The notes beneath the pieces were generated by a model, which saw only the letters and a list, made by a program, of their open reading frames with translations, was not told the origin of the DNA and did no database searches. The translations under genes and the position numbers were made by a program. A stretch of 27,744 nt of DNA from Candidatus Fermentithermobacillaceae bacterium UBA3907 (GTDB taxonomy: Bacteria; Bacillota; Sulfobacillia; Fermentithermobacillales; Fermentithermobacillaceae), in NCBI GenBank assembly GCA_002391545.1, contig DGFF01000123.1, positions 1 through 27,744 of the forward strand. The letters are read 5' to 3'. Shown in pieces: positions 14,673-22,496 of this stretch. How positions within the stretch are numbered: the first letter of the stretch is position 1; each line of letters starts with the position of its first letter.

Positions 14673-16267
14673 GTCTGTTGGGTCGCTTTCTTGGGAACAA
14701 CTCTTGCGGTTCCTGCGCCCACCTTGGGCATGTATCCTTCTTCAGACAAGGCTGCTACAAGTGATTCATAAGATTCCCTATCAACCACAAGGTAGCCGGG
14801 CCCAACCTTCTTTTTTAGGTAAATGTTGATCTTTGGGGACATCATGAGTTCATCTGCCAATTCATCAGAATCGCACTTTAGCAAGATAACATCTTCAAAT
14901 TCTATGCGCCCGTAGGAAGTGCCCCAATGGGATATGGAATATACCACATTTTGAGGTAAGGGAGTCTTAGAGTGTTCTGCCAAGAATTGGTGGATAAGAT
15001 CTGGCGTGTAGCCGTGTAACATAGCTCTATACACCGAATTCTTCGTTAGCTTGAAAACCATCATCTGATCTACTTTTGTGTTCTGAGCGAAAGTATCAAT
15101 CGCCCATAGAATTCTAGGTTCTACAGTGCACGGTACGAGTATTTCAAAGTTTGATTGGACGTATATATAGGTGTCGAACACCTCTTCTGGCCAAGGCTCA
15201 GTTCCAAACAAGGCTCTACCCATAGGAGTCACGCGCACTAAGGTTTCGCCTCTCGCTTGCGCAACATCCAGGGCGCCTAGATACTCCAACATAGATATAA
15301 GGTTTCTTTCTACGCGAAGATCCAAGCCATGGGACGAGTGGCTTGTAGATAGCGTATCCATTTCCTCCAAAAGTTTATCTACAGAAATGACTGAGTTTTC
15401 AGGTGAGTTCATAATAATCCAGTACATTGTATTCAAATCTGGATCTTGGGCTATGAAAGTTTGCAGCCAATAATCGTATAGGTCTCTTCGCCATTGTGAA
15501 TAAGGAGATTCAATCCATGCGTTGGCTTGGGAACCTAGCCTGAGAGTGTCACTCCTTTCCTCGCATAAACTTTTTGATTTAGCGAAGTATATGAGAAATG
15601 CTAGTCTTGGTGGGTACCTTACAGGGAAGAGAGATTGATCCAAGTCTACGTCGCTTTCTTCTACCAACACTGCGAGTTCGTTTTGGGCTTTCTTAAATAT
15701 GGTGCCCGTTTGCGTGAGACGCACTTCATTCTTACGGAGGTAAGACAAAAATAGACACATGTGTCTTAGGGGAGCCGCATGGTCAACCAGGTGGCGAGGG
15801 TTGAAACGACTGGGGTCAGAACCTGTTGTTTGAAAAAGCGATGCCAGGAAAAAATCTGTAAGAATGTTTCTTAGATCTTGGGGCACGAAATACACTTGTC
15901 TGTAGTCCTCGCGCTTGAGAAACACGAGGCCCCTGTTTATCAGTACTTCTATTACTTTAAAACCGTTTCGTCGCCATTTCCGGGATAATTGGTTGAGTTT
16001 TTGATGACATTGCTCCACTACTACGCCACGGCCCCCTCCTGAGAGGGTTATAAGTCTCAACGCTATGATTTCTTCTTCATTTAATCCGTTCATGGCTACT
16101 AGTGCATTTGCAGGTACCAAAAGGTGCTCGGAGATAGAGGACGCCAGATCATCAGCGAATCCAATGTTATCGCTTTGCGAGTCGCAAGGTACTGTGATTC
16201 CGTAAAAGTTGGCTATGGAGATGAGTCGTTCCACTGGAATATTCATTAGTGCGTCTTTTAAGTTCAT
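14669..16267 (-). CDS. Helicase-associated protein with PF13625-like (Helicase_C_3) domain
   Basis: This is a 532-residue protein encoded directly after the XPB helicase and coupled to it by an ATGA overlap at 16264-16267. Residues about 365-485 resemble the Helicase_C_3 / XPB-N-terminal-like domain (VQSNFEILVPCTVEPRILWAIDTFAQ, then FKLTKNSVYRAMLHGY and LPQNVVYSISHWG). The N-terminal half looks helical with winged-helix-like segments. No Walker motifs or nuclease residues are visible, so it is not itself a helicase. A similar XPB plus PF13625 protein pair occurs in mycobacteria (Rv0861c/Rv0862c). A role as XPB partner is inference. Its stop overlaps that of the convergent RseC-like gene. Confidence 0.8.
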   Translation of the reverse strand: MNLKDALMNIPVERLISIANFYGITVPCDSQSDNIGFADDLASSISEHLLVPANALVAMNGLNEEEIIALRLITLSGGGRGVVVEQCHQKLNQLSRKWRRNGFKVIEVLINRGLVFLKREDYRQVYFVPQDLRNILTDFFLASLFQTTGSDPSRFNPRHLVDHAAPLRHMCLFLSYLRKNEVRLTQTGTIFKKAQNELAVLVEESDVDLDQSLFPVRYPPRLAFLIYFAKSKSLCEERSDTLRLGSQANAWIESPYSQWRRDLYDYWLQTFIAQDPDLNTMYWIIMNSPENSVISVDKLLEEMDTLSTSHSSHGLDLRVERNLISMLEYLGALDVAQARGETLVRVTPMGRALFGTEPWPEEVFDTYIYVQSNFEILVPCTVEPRILWAIDTFAQNTKVDQMMVFKLTKNSVYRAMLHGYTPDLIHQFLAEHSKTPLPQNVVYSISHWGTSYGRIEFEDVILLKCDSDELADELMMSPKINIYLKKKVGPGYLVVDRESYESLVAALSEEGYMPKVGAGTARVVPKKATQQT

Positions 16268-17967
16268 GACAACTTTCCTTTCCTTAGTTCTGTAATGAAT
16301 CTGTCATGTTCCCAAATGGTGTATTTGTATCCCTGCTCAGTCAAAAACAGTTGTCTTTTCTGGGAAAAATCCTGGTCTTTGGTATTTCTGGTCACTAATG
16401 AATAAAATAGCGCGCTCTCTCCGTGAGGTTTTGGCCTAAGGATCCGTCCTAACCTCTGGGCTTCTTCCTGACGCGATCCAAAGGTGCCCGATACTTGTAC
16501 GGCAACGTTGGCATCAGGTAGGTCAACTGCAAAGTTTGCCACCTTCGATACTACAAGGACCTTGATTTCTCCTGTTTTGAATTTGGAATATAGTTCTTCT
16601 CTTTCGCTGTTAGGCGTCTGTCCGTAAATCATGGGAGCATCCAGCATATTTGCTATGGTTTCGAGCTGATCTATGTACTGTCCTAAGATGAGAATTTGGT
16701 CATCTTTATGATGCTCGACTATTTCTTTTACCAAGTCATATTTTCTAGGGTTAGTAGCGGCGATTCTATACCTATCCCTTTCGCCGGCTGTGTGATAATC
16801 TAGGCGGCGGTCTTGGTCTAGATCGACTCTGACTTCGTAGCATTTCGCTGCCGCGATCCAGTTTTGTTCTTCCAGCTCTTTCCAAGGTTTGTCGAATTTC
16901 TTAGGACCAATGAGGCTAAACACGTCGTCTTCACGCCCGTCTTCCCTAACCAGTGTGGCAGTGAGACCTAACCTTCTCCTTGCTTGAAGATCTGCGGTGA
17001 TCCTGAACACAGGTGCTGGAAGTAGATGCACTTCATCATAGATTATGAGCCCCCAGTTTTTCTCGTTAAACAGCCTGAAATGAGGGTATTCTTCCTCTGT
17101 GCCTCTTTTCTTATAAGTCAGTATCTGATAAGTGGTTACAGTAACTGGGCCCACTTCTTTCTTTTCGCCGCTATATTCTTTGACCATATCTTCAGTTAAA
17201 TTAGTTTTGTCTAATATCTCACTTATCCATTGTCTTAAGGCAACAACGTTGGTTGTAAGGATCAAGGTTTGTGCTGCAACTTGTTCAATAACCCCCAATC
17301 CCACAATGGTTTTTCCAGCTCCGCAAGGAAGTACGATTACTCCGCTTCCGCCTCTTACGCTTCCGCCAGCCCAAAATGCGTCGCGGGCCGCTTCTTGGTA
17401 CGGCCTAAGGGCAAACGGTTGGCCAGTTGAGGTTCGGCTTTCAAGGGATATATCTAAAGGATCACCTTCGACATAACCTGCAAGGTCTTCGCATGGATAT
17501 CCCATTTTCACAAGGATTTGTTTCACCAGGCCCCTTGAGTAGGGCTTGATTATTAGGGAGTCTTTTCCCGTTATTTCTTCAATGTGAGGGATCATCTTGT
17601 CGGAACGTTTGATTTCTTCCATGATGAGATCGTCACAAGACCTCAATACGAAGGAATCTCCTTCTTGAGTGAGTTTCAAGATGCCGAATTTGGACATGGT
17701 ATCTTTTATGTATACCTCTATGTTATCCGGCACCGGGTAACGTGAATAGCGTTTAAGCCCTTCGATTACTTCTTCTGGGGTCATTCCGCACGCTGCGGCA
17801 TTCCATAAAGATAATACCGACAGGCGATATGTGTGTATGTATTCTGGACTTTTTACGAGGTCAGAGAATCGCATGATGGTGTCGCGTGCGTTTTCGTATT
17901 CTGCGTTTTCTACTTCAAGTAGAATGCTACCATCGCTCTGCACTATAATTGGATGATCCTTTCCCAA
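16264..17967 (-). CDS. XPB/ERCC3-type 3'-5' DNA helicase
   Basis: This is an SF2 helicase of the XPB (ERCC3/Ssl2) family, 567 residues. The N-terminal part (about 1-180) holds the damage-recognition-like region. The helicase core has Walker A GAGKT (216-220), Walker B-type DEVH (311-314), TAT (336-338), the XPB-specific RED motif (341-343) and motif VI (QEEAQRLGRILRPK near 500-513). XPB opens DNA with 3'-5' polarity; in bacteria its role is thought to be repair but is little studied. TTG start with AGGAGGAGTA just upstream. It is the first gene of a two-gene minus-strand operon. No Bax1-type nuclease is next to it. Confidence 0.93.
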   Translation of the reverse strand: MGKDHPIIVQSDGSILLEVENAEYENARDTIMRFSDLVKSPEYIHTYRLSVLSLWNAAACGMTPEEVIEGLKRYSRYPVPDNIEVYIKDTMSKFGILKLTQEGDSFVLRSCDDLIMEEIKRSDKMIPHIEEITGKDSLIIKPYSRGLVKQILVKMGYPCEDLAGYVEGDPLDISLESRTSTGQPFALRPYQEAARDAFWAGGSVRGGSGVIVLPCGAGKTIVGLGVIEQVAAQTLILTTNVVALRQWISEILDKTNLTEDMVKEYSGEKKEVGPVTVTTYQILTYKKRGTEEEYPHFRLFNEKNWGLIIYDEVHLLPAPVFRITADLQARRRLGLTATLVREDGREDDVFSLIGPKKFDKPWKELEEQNWIAAAKCYEVRVDLDQDRRLDYHTAGERDRYRIAATNPRKYDLVKEIVEHHKDDQILILGQYIDQLETIANMLDAPMIYGQTPNSEREELYSKFKTGEIKVLVVSKVANFAVDLPDANVAVQVSGTFGSRQEEAQRLGRILRPKPHGESALFYSLVTRNTKDQDFSQKRQLFLTEQGYKYTIWEHDRFITELRKGKLS

Positions 17968-18021
17968 AAGTACTCCTCCTGAAATAAATTATTTCTTTCC
18001 TGTGAAGGTTAATAATCCTTG

Positions 18022-18027
18022 ATTATA
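18022..18027 (-). promoter_or_regulatory. Candidate -10 element for the XPB operon
   Basis: On the minus strand the hexamer TATAAT lies at 18027-18022, 55 bases ahead of the XPB start codon. No good -35 is found at 16-18 bases; the closest TTGA-like hexamer is 23 bases away. Between the -10 and the ribosome binding site is an imperfect palindrome, GAAATAAATTATTTC (17981-17995), which could be an operator. A second imperfect palindrome, AAGGTTAATAATCCTT, is at 18005-18020. Confidence 0.35.
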
Positions 18028-18067
18028 TTCTACGTCGATGTTCCCGTTTCCTTCAAGCTCTCTAGTT

Positions 18068-18097
18068 TTGGCTACTTTAGGAAGGATACTGTATAAT
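18068..18097 (+). promoter_or_regulatory. Sigma-A-type promoter of the pcrA-ligA-gatCAB operon
   Basis: TTGGCT (18068-18073) and a perfect TATAAT (18092-18097) are separated by 18 bases. Transcription would start near 18104. This rules against the in-frame TTG at 18102 as the pcrA start if this promoter is the one used. It lies in the 17968-18143 region between the divergent XPB and pcrA genes. No LexA-type box (GAAC-N4-GTTC) is visible. Confidence 0.6.
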
Positions 18098-18143
18098 TTA
18101 CTTGTTAAAATTTATGATCGTACCAAATGGCGGTGTTTTTATT

Positions 18144-20096
18144 TTGGCTGAACAAAGATCTAACGCATTGGACCCAGACTGTATTCTGCGAGGCTTGAAC
18201 GAGCCTCAGAGGGAAGCTGTGATGCATAAAGATGGTCCCTTGCTCATACTTGCAGGGGCTGGCAGCGGGAAGACTACCGTGCTTACGCGGCGGGTGGCGT
18301 ATCTTATATCGCAAGGAGTCGATCCGTGGTCTATTTTAGCGATCACTTTTACCAACAAAGCTGCAAACGAAATGAAATCTCGCATAGAGTCTATGTTGGG
18401 TTATCAAGCACAGGGCATCTGGGCAATGACTTTTCACGCTATGTGTTCTAGGATTTTGCGGACCGAGTATCCAAGCATAGGCAAGTCGGGACGATTTACA
18501 ATAATGGATTCCCAAGACCAAATTAGGATAATGAGGCAAGTTTTGAAGGATATGAACTTGTCTGAGAGACAATATTCTCCTTCAGCCGTTTTGAGGTCTG
18601 TTTCGGCTGCAAAGGATAAATTGTGGACGCCTGAAGAAATGTCTAGACAAGCCTCATCCTTTTACGAAACTAAGGTGGCTCAAGCTTACGACTTATATCA
18701 AAAGAAGTTGATTGAGCTTCACGGTATGGATTTTGACGATCTGATTATGGAGACAGTGTTCCTCTTGCAGAAAAACAAGGAAATTAGAGAAAAGTATCAG
18801 AATAAATTCAAATACATAATGGTAGATGAATATCAAGACACAAACAGAGCCCAATACGAGTTAATAAGGGTTCTTGCGGGAGCTCACAAAAATCTAGTTG
18901 TCGTAGGCGATGATGATCAAAGCATTTATAACTTCAGAGGCGCAGATTTAAGGAACATACTGGAATTTGAAAAGGATTATCCTTCGTGCAAAGTTGTAAA
19001 GCTCGAGGAAAATTACCGCTCTACCCAGGTGATATTGGACGGAGCGTATAGCGTAGTGTCGAATAACCTTTTTAGAAAAGACAAGCGGCTGTTTACGACG
19101 AAAAAAGGTGGGAACCCTATATTTGTCTTTGGAGCTCGTGATCAGTATGAGGAAGCCCAACTGGTCGCTGAAGAAGTGCTGCGTTTGTCTGCGGTTAAGC
19201 CTTTGAATTCCATAGCGATCTTGTATCGGACCCATGCTCAATCCAAAAACTTTGAAGATGCCTTCATGCGCATTGGGGTACCTTATACTATCGTAGGCGG
19301 TCTGCGGTTTTACGAAAGAAAAGAGATAAAGGATGCCATAAGCTATTTGAGATTGGTAGTTTATCCTAATGACTATATTTCCCTAGATCGCATTATCAAT
19401 GTTCCTCCTAGAGGGCTAGGTGCTGCAAGTTTGCAGAAGATAATTTCTTATGCTGAAGCGAACAATCTAAGCATAATTGAGGCTTTGTGTAATGCTTCTT
19501 CTATTCAGGGGTTGAGCAAGGTAGGTCGAAAGGAAGCCCAGAAATTAGGGGCGATTTTGAAGGAAGTGGCAGAAATGCCCGATGTGCCAATTCATATTGC
19601 CATGGGCAACATCTTAGAAGGCACTGGATACATCGAGTGGCTTGCATCAGAAGACACCAAGGAAAGCGAAGGCAGGCTCGAAAACCTACAAGAACTGCTA
19701 TTATCCATGAAGATGGCGTCTTTAAAAGGCCAAACCGTTTACGACTTTTTAGAAGATCTAGCTCTTGTAAGCGACCAAGATATGTATGATGAAACGCAGG
19801 ATGCGTGCGTTTTGATGACACTTCATGCGGCTAAAGGACTCGAATTCGACGTGGTATTTCTAGTGGGCATGGAAGAAGGGATTCTCCCTCATGCCAGGTC
19901 TGCATATGATGAGACCCAGGTGGAAGAGGAACGGCGTTTGTGTTACGTGGGCATGACCCGGGCTAAGGAACTGTTGTATCTTACTTTTGCCGCAGAGAGA
20001 GAAACCTATGTGGGTACGACCTCTCAGGGGATTTCCAGATTTCTTCTTGAAATCCCTGAAGACCTATTGGAGATAAGAGTGTGGAACGCTTATTAG
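18144..20096 (+). CDS. pcrA: UvrD/Rep-family DNA helicase PcrA (short form)
   Basis: This is an SF1A 3'-5' helicase for repair, replication restart and removal of obstacles. Motifs in order: Q-motif LNEPQREAV, Walker A AGAGSGKT, TFTNKAANEM (Ia), DEYQDTNRAQ (II), GDDDQSIYNFRGAD (III), TLHAAKGLEFDVVF (V) and EEERRLCYVGMTRAKELLYL (VI). From TTG 18144 it has 650 residues and stops soon after EIPEDLLE. It therefore lacks the linker and Tudor-like RNA-polymerase-binding C-terminal domain of typical PcrA, and Rep is also near this length. The frame is open from TTG 18102 and ATG 18114. I prefer 18144 because the promoter -10 ends at 18097 and a GGCGGTG lies 11 bases upstream. Confidence 0.93.
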   Translation: MAEQRSNALDPDCILRGLNEPQREAVMHKDGPLLILAGAGSGKTTVLTRRVAYLISQGVDPWSILAITFTNKAANEMKSRIESMLGYQAQGIWAMTFHAMCSRILRTEYPSIGKSGRFTIMDSQDQIRIMRQVLKDMNLSERQYSPSAVLRSVSAAKDKLWTPEEMSRQASSFYETKVAQAYDLYQKKLIELHGMDFDDLIMETVFLLQKNKEIREKYQNKFKYIMVDEYQDTNRAQYELIRVLAGAHKNLVVVGDDDQSIYNFRGADLRNILEFEKDYPSCKVVKLEENYRSTQVILDGAYSVVSNNLFRKDKRLFTTKKGGNPIFVFGARDQYEEAQLVAEEVLRLSAVKPLNSIAILYRTHAQSKNFEDAFMRIGVPYTIVGGLRFYERKEIKDAISYLRLVVYPNDYISLDRIINVPPRGLGAASLQKIISYAEANNLSIIEALCNASSIQGLSKVGRKEAQKLGAILKEVAEMPDVPIHIAMGNILEGTGYIEWLASEDTKESEGRLENLQELLLSMKMASLKGQTVYDFLEDLALVSDQDMYDETQDACVLMTLHAAKGLEFDVVFLVGMEEGILPHARSAYDETQVEEERRLCYVGMTRAKELLYLTFAAERETYVGTTSQGISRFLLEIPEDLLEIRVWNAY

Positions 20097-20106
20097 GAGG
20101 ATTGAA

Positions 20107-22155
20107 ATGCCAGACGAGGGAGATATCATTTCAAAGGAAAAGGCGTTAAAACGTATTGAAGAGCTGCGGGCCGCTATTAATGAGCACAATTACAGATACT
20201 ATGTATTAGATTCTCCAATTATTAGCGATGCAGAGTATGACAACTTATTCCAAGAACTCAAAACCCTTGAGGAACAATACCCCGAATTCATTACACCTGA
20301 TTCCCCTACCCAAAGGGTCGGGGGGCAAGTTTTATCGGTGTTTAGATCAGTACCTCATAGCAAACCCGTTTTGAGTCTTTCCAACGCGTTCTCAGAAGGT
20401 GAAATAAGGGAATTTGACAGGAGAGTAAAACAACTAGCGGGGGGCGCTGAAGTAGATTACGTAGTTGAACCGAAAATAGATGGTCTTTCTGTGATTCTAA
20501 GGTATGAGTCTGGTCTTTTGGCTCTGGGGCTAACTAGAGGTGATGGCATCATAGGTGAAGATGTTACTGCAAACGTAAGGACTATTAAGGCTATACCTCT
20601 TAGTCTGCGGCATAGAGAAAAGAGCATCCCTGAATATCTTGAAGTTAGAGGAGAAGTTTATCTTCCCAAACAGGATTTTAAGAAACTAAATGAGGAAAGG
20701 GAAGAAGAAGGTCTTCCTACCTTCGCCAATCCACGCAACGCTGCTGCAGGGTCTTTAAGGCAATTAGATCCTCGGGTTACGGCATCTAGACCCCTGAGAG
20801 CGTTTTTCTACGAAATAAGGGAAGTACGGGGTGAGGATTGGAGCTTGCCCCGGTATCAGACCCAATGCCTTAGCTGGTTAAAAGAGCTAGGTTTCCCAGT
20901 AGCCCAATTCCAGCATTGTAAAGATATTGATCAAGTGATAAGCGTGCTTCCTGAGTGGGAGAAGAAAAGGCACTCTCTTCCTTACGACATAGACGGAGTT
21001 GTAATTAAAGTAAATGAATTGGAGATTGCAACCTTGTTAGGGTCCACAGGTCATTCGCCTAGATCTCAAATAGCGTTCAAGTTTCCACCTGAACAAGTTG
21101 AGACCAAAGTGAAAGACATAATAGTTCAAGTGGGCAGAACCGGGGTAGTAACTCCTGTGGCAATTTTAGAGCCGGTGAAGGTGTCAGGTTCGACTGTGTC
21201 CCGAGCTACTTTGCATAATGAGGATTTTATTAAGGAAAAGGATATAAGGATTGGAGATACTGTTTTGATCCAAAAAGCAGGTGAAGTCATACCTGAGATT
21301 GTAAGCGTTGTCAAAGAAAAGAGGACTGGCTCAGAGCGAGAGTTTGTTATGCCTACTCGGTGCCCTGCGTGCGGATCAGATTTAGTAAAGATGCCTGGAG
21401 AGGTTGCTTATAGGTGCACTGGCATGGCGTGTCCCGCCCAGATCAAAGAAAGGCTTATTCATTTCGCGTCAAGAGATGCCATGGATATTAGAGGGTTAGG
21501 GCCTCGTATTGTGGAGGCACTTTTGAGTTCAGGTTTGGTAAGAGATCCTGGTGACCTATATTTTTTGAAAGAAGAAGATCTAGTTGAACTTCCAAGGATG
21601 GGTAAGAAGTCGGCTCAAAACCTGGTTAAAAGCATTGAAAATTCTAAAGAGAGAAGTTTGGACAGGTTGATTTTTGCGTTGGGGATAAGGCACGTAGGGA
21701 AACAGACTGCCAGGATTCTTGCAGACCGGTTTGGTACGTTGGATGAATTGATTGAGGCTACCGAGGAGGAACTTACTACCATTCCAGAGATAGGACCTGA
21801 AACTGCCAGGTCGATTAGGGTGTTTCTCAACACCGAGTCTATGAAGGAGGTCGTGGACAAGCTTAAGAAAGCAGGTGTGAAGGCAGCCCTCGGTCAAGAG
21901 GTCCGCGAATTTAAAGATGGGATTCTCAAAGGCAAAACTTTTGTCATTACAGGTACATTAAAATCTATGCCTAGGTACGAGGCTGAAGAACTGATAGTTT
22001 CGTTGGGAGGGCACGTTTCCTCTTCAGTGTCTAGGAATACGTATGCCCTAATCGTAGGTGATTCGCCTGGCTCAAAACTAGATAGAGCGAAGGAATTGGG
22101 TGTACCTACTATGACTGAGGATGAGTTTATCCAGATGATTAAAGGGGTGGTATAG
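20107..22155 (+). CDS. ligA: NAD+-dependent DNA ligase LigA
   Basis: LigA seals nicks with NAD+ as cofactor and is the essential replicative ligase of bacteria. The 682-residue protein has domain Ia (HNYRYYVLDSPIISDAEYDNLF), the adenylation motif EPKIDG with catalytic Lys123, and an OB-fold segment (IIVQVGRTGVVTPVAILEPV). A four-cysteine zinc finger (CPACGSDLV...YRCTGMACPAQ), helix-hairpin-helix repeats (about 470-590) and a C-terminal BRCT domain (GKTFVITGTLKSMPRYEAEELI onward) follow. ATG start 10 bases after pcrA with AGGAGG upstream. All key residues are present and the length is normal. Confidence 0.97.
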   Translation: MPDEGDIISKEKALKRIEELRAAINEHNYRYYVLDSPIISDAEYDNLFQELKTLEEQYPEFITPDSPTQRVGGQVLSVFRSVPHSKPVLSLSNAFSEGEIREFDRRVKQLAGGAEVDYVVEPKIDGLSVILRYESGLLALGLTRGDGIIGEDVTANVRTIKAIPLSLRHREKSIPEYLEVRGEVYLPKQDFKKLNEEREEEGLPTFANPRNAAAGSLRQLDPRVTASRPLRAFFYEIREVRGEDWSLPRYQTQCLSWLKELGFPVAQFQHCKDIDQVISVLPEWEKKRHSLPYDIDGVVIKVNELEIATLLGSTGHSPRSQIAFKFPPEQVETKVKDIIVQVGRTGVVTPVAILEPVKVSGSTVSRATLHNEDFIKEKDIRIGDTVLIQKAGEVIPEIVSVVKEKRTGSEREFVMPTRCPACGSDLVKMPGEVAYRCTGMACPAQIKERLIHFASRDAMDIRGLGPRIVEALLSSGLVRDPGDLYFLKEEDLVELPRMGKKSAQNLVKSIENSKERSLDRLIFALGIRHVGKQTARILADRFGTLDELIEATEEELTTIPEIGPETARSIRVFLNTESMKEVVDKLKKAGVKAALGQEVREFKDGILKGKTFVITGTLKSMPRYEAEELIVSLGGHVSSSVSRNTYALIVGDSPGSKLDRAKELGVPTMTEDEFIQMIKGVV

Positions 22156-22159
22156 CCAG

Positions 22160-22447
22160 ATGGATTTCGACATTAAGAAAATTGCTCGTGATGCGTCTAT
22201 TGAGTTGCCGGAAGAGTACGAGGAGGATATAAAAGAAGACCTGATCGAGCTATTTGACCACATGAAGCATTTGCTTGAAGCAGACCTAGAAGGATTTTTG
22301 CCTACTTTTAGCATGGTGGAAGCAAAGTCTTTGGAATTGTTTGAGGATATCGTGGATGCGAGCCTAAGTCCAGAAGTTTTTCTGGAAAGCGCGCCTTCCA
22401 TTTACGAAAGGTATTTTGTGGTTCCCAGAGGATCCCAGGAGCCATAG
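22160..22447 (+). CDS. gatC: Asp/Glu-tRNA amidotransferase subunit C (divergent)
   Basis: GatC is the small linker subunit that stabilises GatA with GatB. The 95-residue protein has the expected size and pattern: an N-terminal helix with IARDASIELPEE, a middle stretch with LEADLEGFLPTF, and a C-terminal YFVVPR motif that sits against GatA. Sequence identity to typical GatC looks low, so the identification rests on this pattern and on the position directly before gatA. ATG start, four bases after the ligA stop. There are 49 bases between it and the gatA start. Confidence 0.85.
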   Translation: MDFDIKKIARDASIELPEEYEEDIKEDLIELFDHMKHLLEADLEGFLPTFSMVEAKSLELFEDIVDASLSPEVFLESAPSIYERYFVVPRGSQEP

Positions 22448-22496
22448 AAACGCAAGGGGCTTGGGATCAAACTTAGTATATAAGGTGGCTTTAAGA

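Noticed and set aside
17968..18143. LexA/SOS box for the XPB or pcrA promoter
   Set aside because: No GAAC-N4-GTTC-like sequence is present in the divergent region.
22416..22496. Upstream extension of GatA to ATG 22416
   Set aside because: It overlaps gatC, has no ribosome binding site, and adds residues that GatA does not have. ATG 22497 has TAAGGTGG at correct spacing.
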